Origin: Vitis vinifera
Taxonomy: Eukaryota > Streptophyta > Magnoliopsida > Vitales > Vitaceae
Direction: 5' to 3'
Assembly (NCBI RefSeq): GCF_030704535.1
Contig: NC_081811.1
Span: 1,499,501-1,563,500 of the forward strand
Length of the DNA: 64,000 bases
The position numbers were made by a program, and so were the translations under genes. The notes under the pieces are model-generated. The model was given only the letters and a program-made list of their open reading frames with translations, did no database searches and was not told where the DNA came from. Shown one piece after another: positions 63,421-64,000 of this stretch. Numbering within the stretch: the stretch's first letter is position 1; each line of letters starts with the position of its first letter.

Positions 63421-64000
63421 CATTTTTTTTTTTTTTGATAGGCAAAAGCACAAAGATATATTAGAGAAAGGGATCTTGAAAGGCAACCCAGAGCATACAG
63501 GGAGTATACAAGAGACACCTAAAACAAGCAACAAAAACACAAGCACTCACCGGCCCTCAATAAGAACCCAACCAATCCACAAAGTTAAACAAAGATAAAG
63601 GGCCTACAACTATAGAAGAATTAGCCCAGGATAAGAGATTACAAACAAATGAGTTTTTCAATCTTTGAGTCGACAAAGCCTCGTTATCGAAGACTATCCT
63701 ATTTTTTTCCTTCCAAATTGTCCAAAATAAACAGAGAGGAGCTGCCCGCCAAACCTTTCTATGATTCTTGTCCTTAAAAGAGACATGCCAACTTAATAGA
63801 GTGTCTCTCACCGAAAACGGTAACACCCAATTGACCCCAAAAAGAGAAAGCAAAAGATCCCACAAAATCTTCGTCTTAGAACAATGAATAAGGATATGAT
63901 TTATCGTTTCCTCTTCAACGCAACACAAACAACATCTATTGGCTAGAATCCAGCCCCTCCTCTTAAGCTGATCTTGAGTAAGGACCTTCTCCCAATAAGC
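63421..64000 (-). mobile_element. LINE 3' part, minus strand, continues past the window
   Basis: The poly-A tail is seen as a T run at 63423-63437, followed by the terminus GCCTATC (minus strand). The minus frame from the window edge to the stop near 63557 is open over the zf-RVT end: ANRCCLCCVEEETINHILIHC, FGVNWVLPFSVRDTLLSWHV, LFWTIWKEKNRIVFDNE and FVDWLGSY. The good state of the frame suggests a young copy. The 5' end lies outside the window. Confidence 0.9.

Overview
This is plant nuclear DNA. The genes have spliced GT-AG introns, and the proteins are plant or plastid types: a photosystem I subunit with a transit peptide, a DUF868 protein and a SKIP17-type F-box protein. The spacers are AT-rich and the transposon remnants are Copia LTR and plant L1-type LINE elements. 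Protein similarity from memory fits a woody dicot, most likely grapevine or a relative; that placement is inference.

Region by region. 1-5702 is the 5' LTR and most of the body of a minus-strand Copia retrotransposon, split by a young 5'-truncated LINE with a 15-bp target-site duplication. 5703-13950 is mostly decayed LINE debris on both strands, including very short 'tail-only' LINE insertions. 13953-14057 may be one isolated terminal exon. 14058-23800 is AT-rich non-coding DNA with a strong G-quadruplex motif. 24136-25038 is an intronless DUF868 gene. 27368-29127 is a 1.76-kb near-perfect palindrome with a target-site duplication. 29573-32144 is a three-exon gene for a small plastid-targeted membrane protein. 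34074-36690 (minus) is a WDR5-type WD40 gene with two exons. 38330-49508 (minus) is a 12-exon SKIP17-like F-box gene; its 5.6-kb sixth intron holds an LTR-like sequence that is itself interrupted by a 2.76-kb element with long inverted ends. 53199-53813 (minus) is psaD. 54475-59979 (minus) is PRP18, with two LINE copies in opposite orientation in its single intron. 61475 onward (plus) is the start of the NatB catalytic subunit NAA20, followed by two nested opposing LINE fragments that run off the window.

The host genes are unrelated housekeeping functions: photosystem I assembly, second-step splicing, histone methylation scaffolding, SCF ubiquitin ligation and N-terminal acetylation. I see no operon or gene cluster. 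The main theme is transposon nesting: LINE in Copia, LINE in LINE, and an inverted-ended element in an LTR in an intron. The most unusual object is the 27368-29127 palindrome, whose arms each carry four smaller hairpins and which ends about 445 bp upstream of a start codon. Exon coordinates come from reading splice sites and frame by eye. They are internally consistent in phase but not supported by transcripts.
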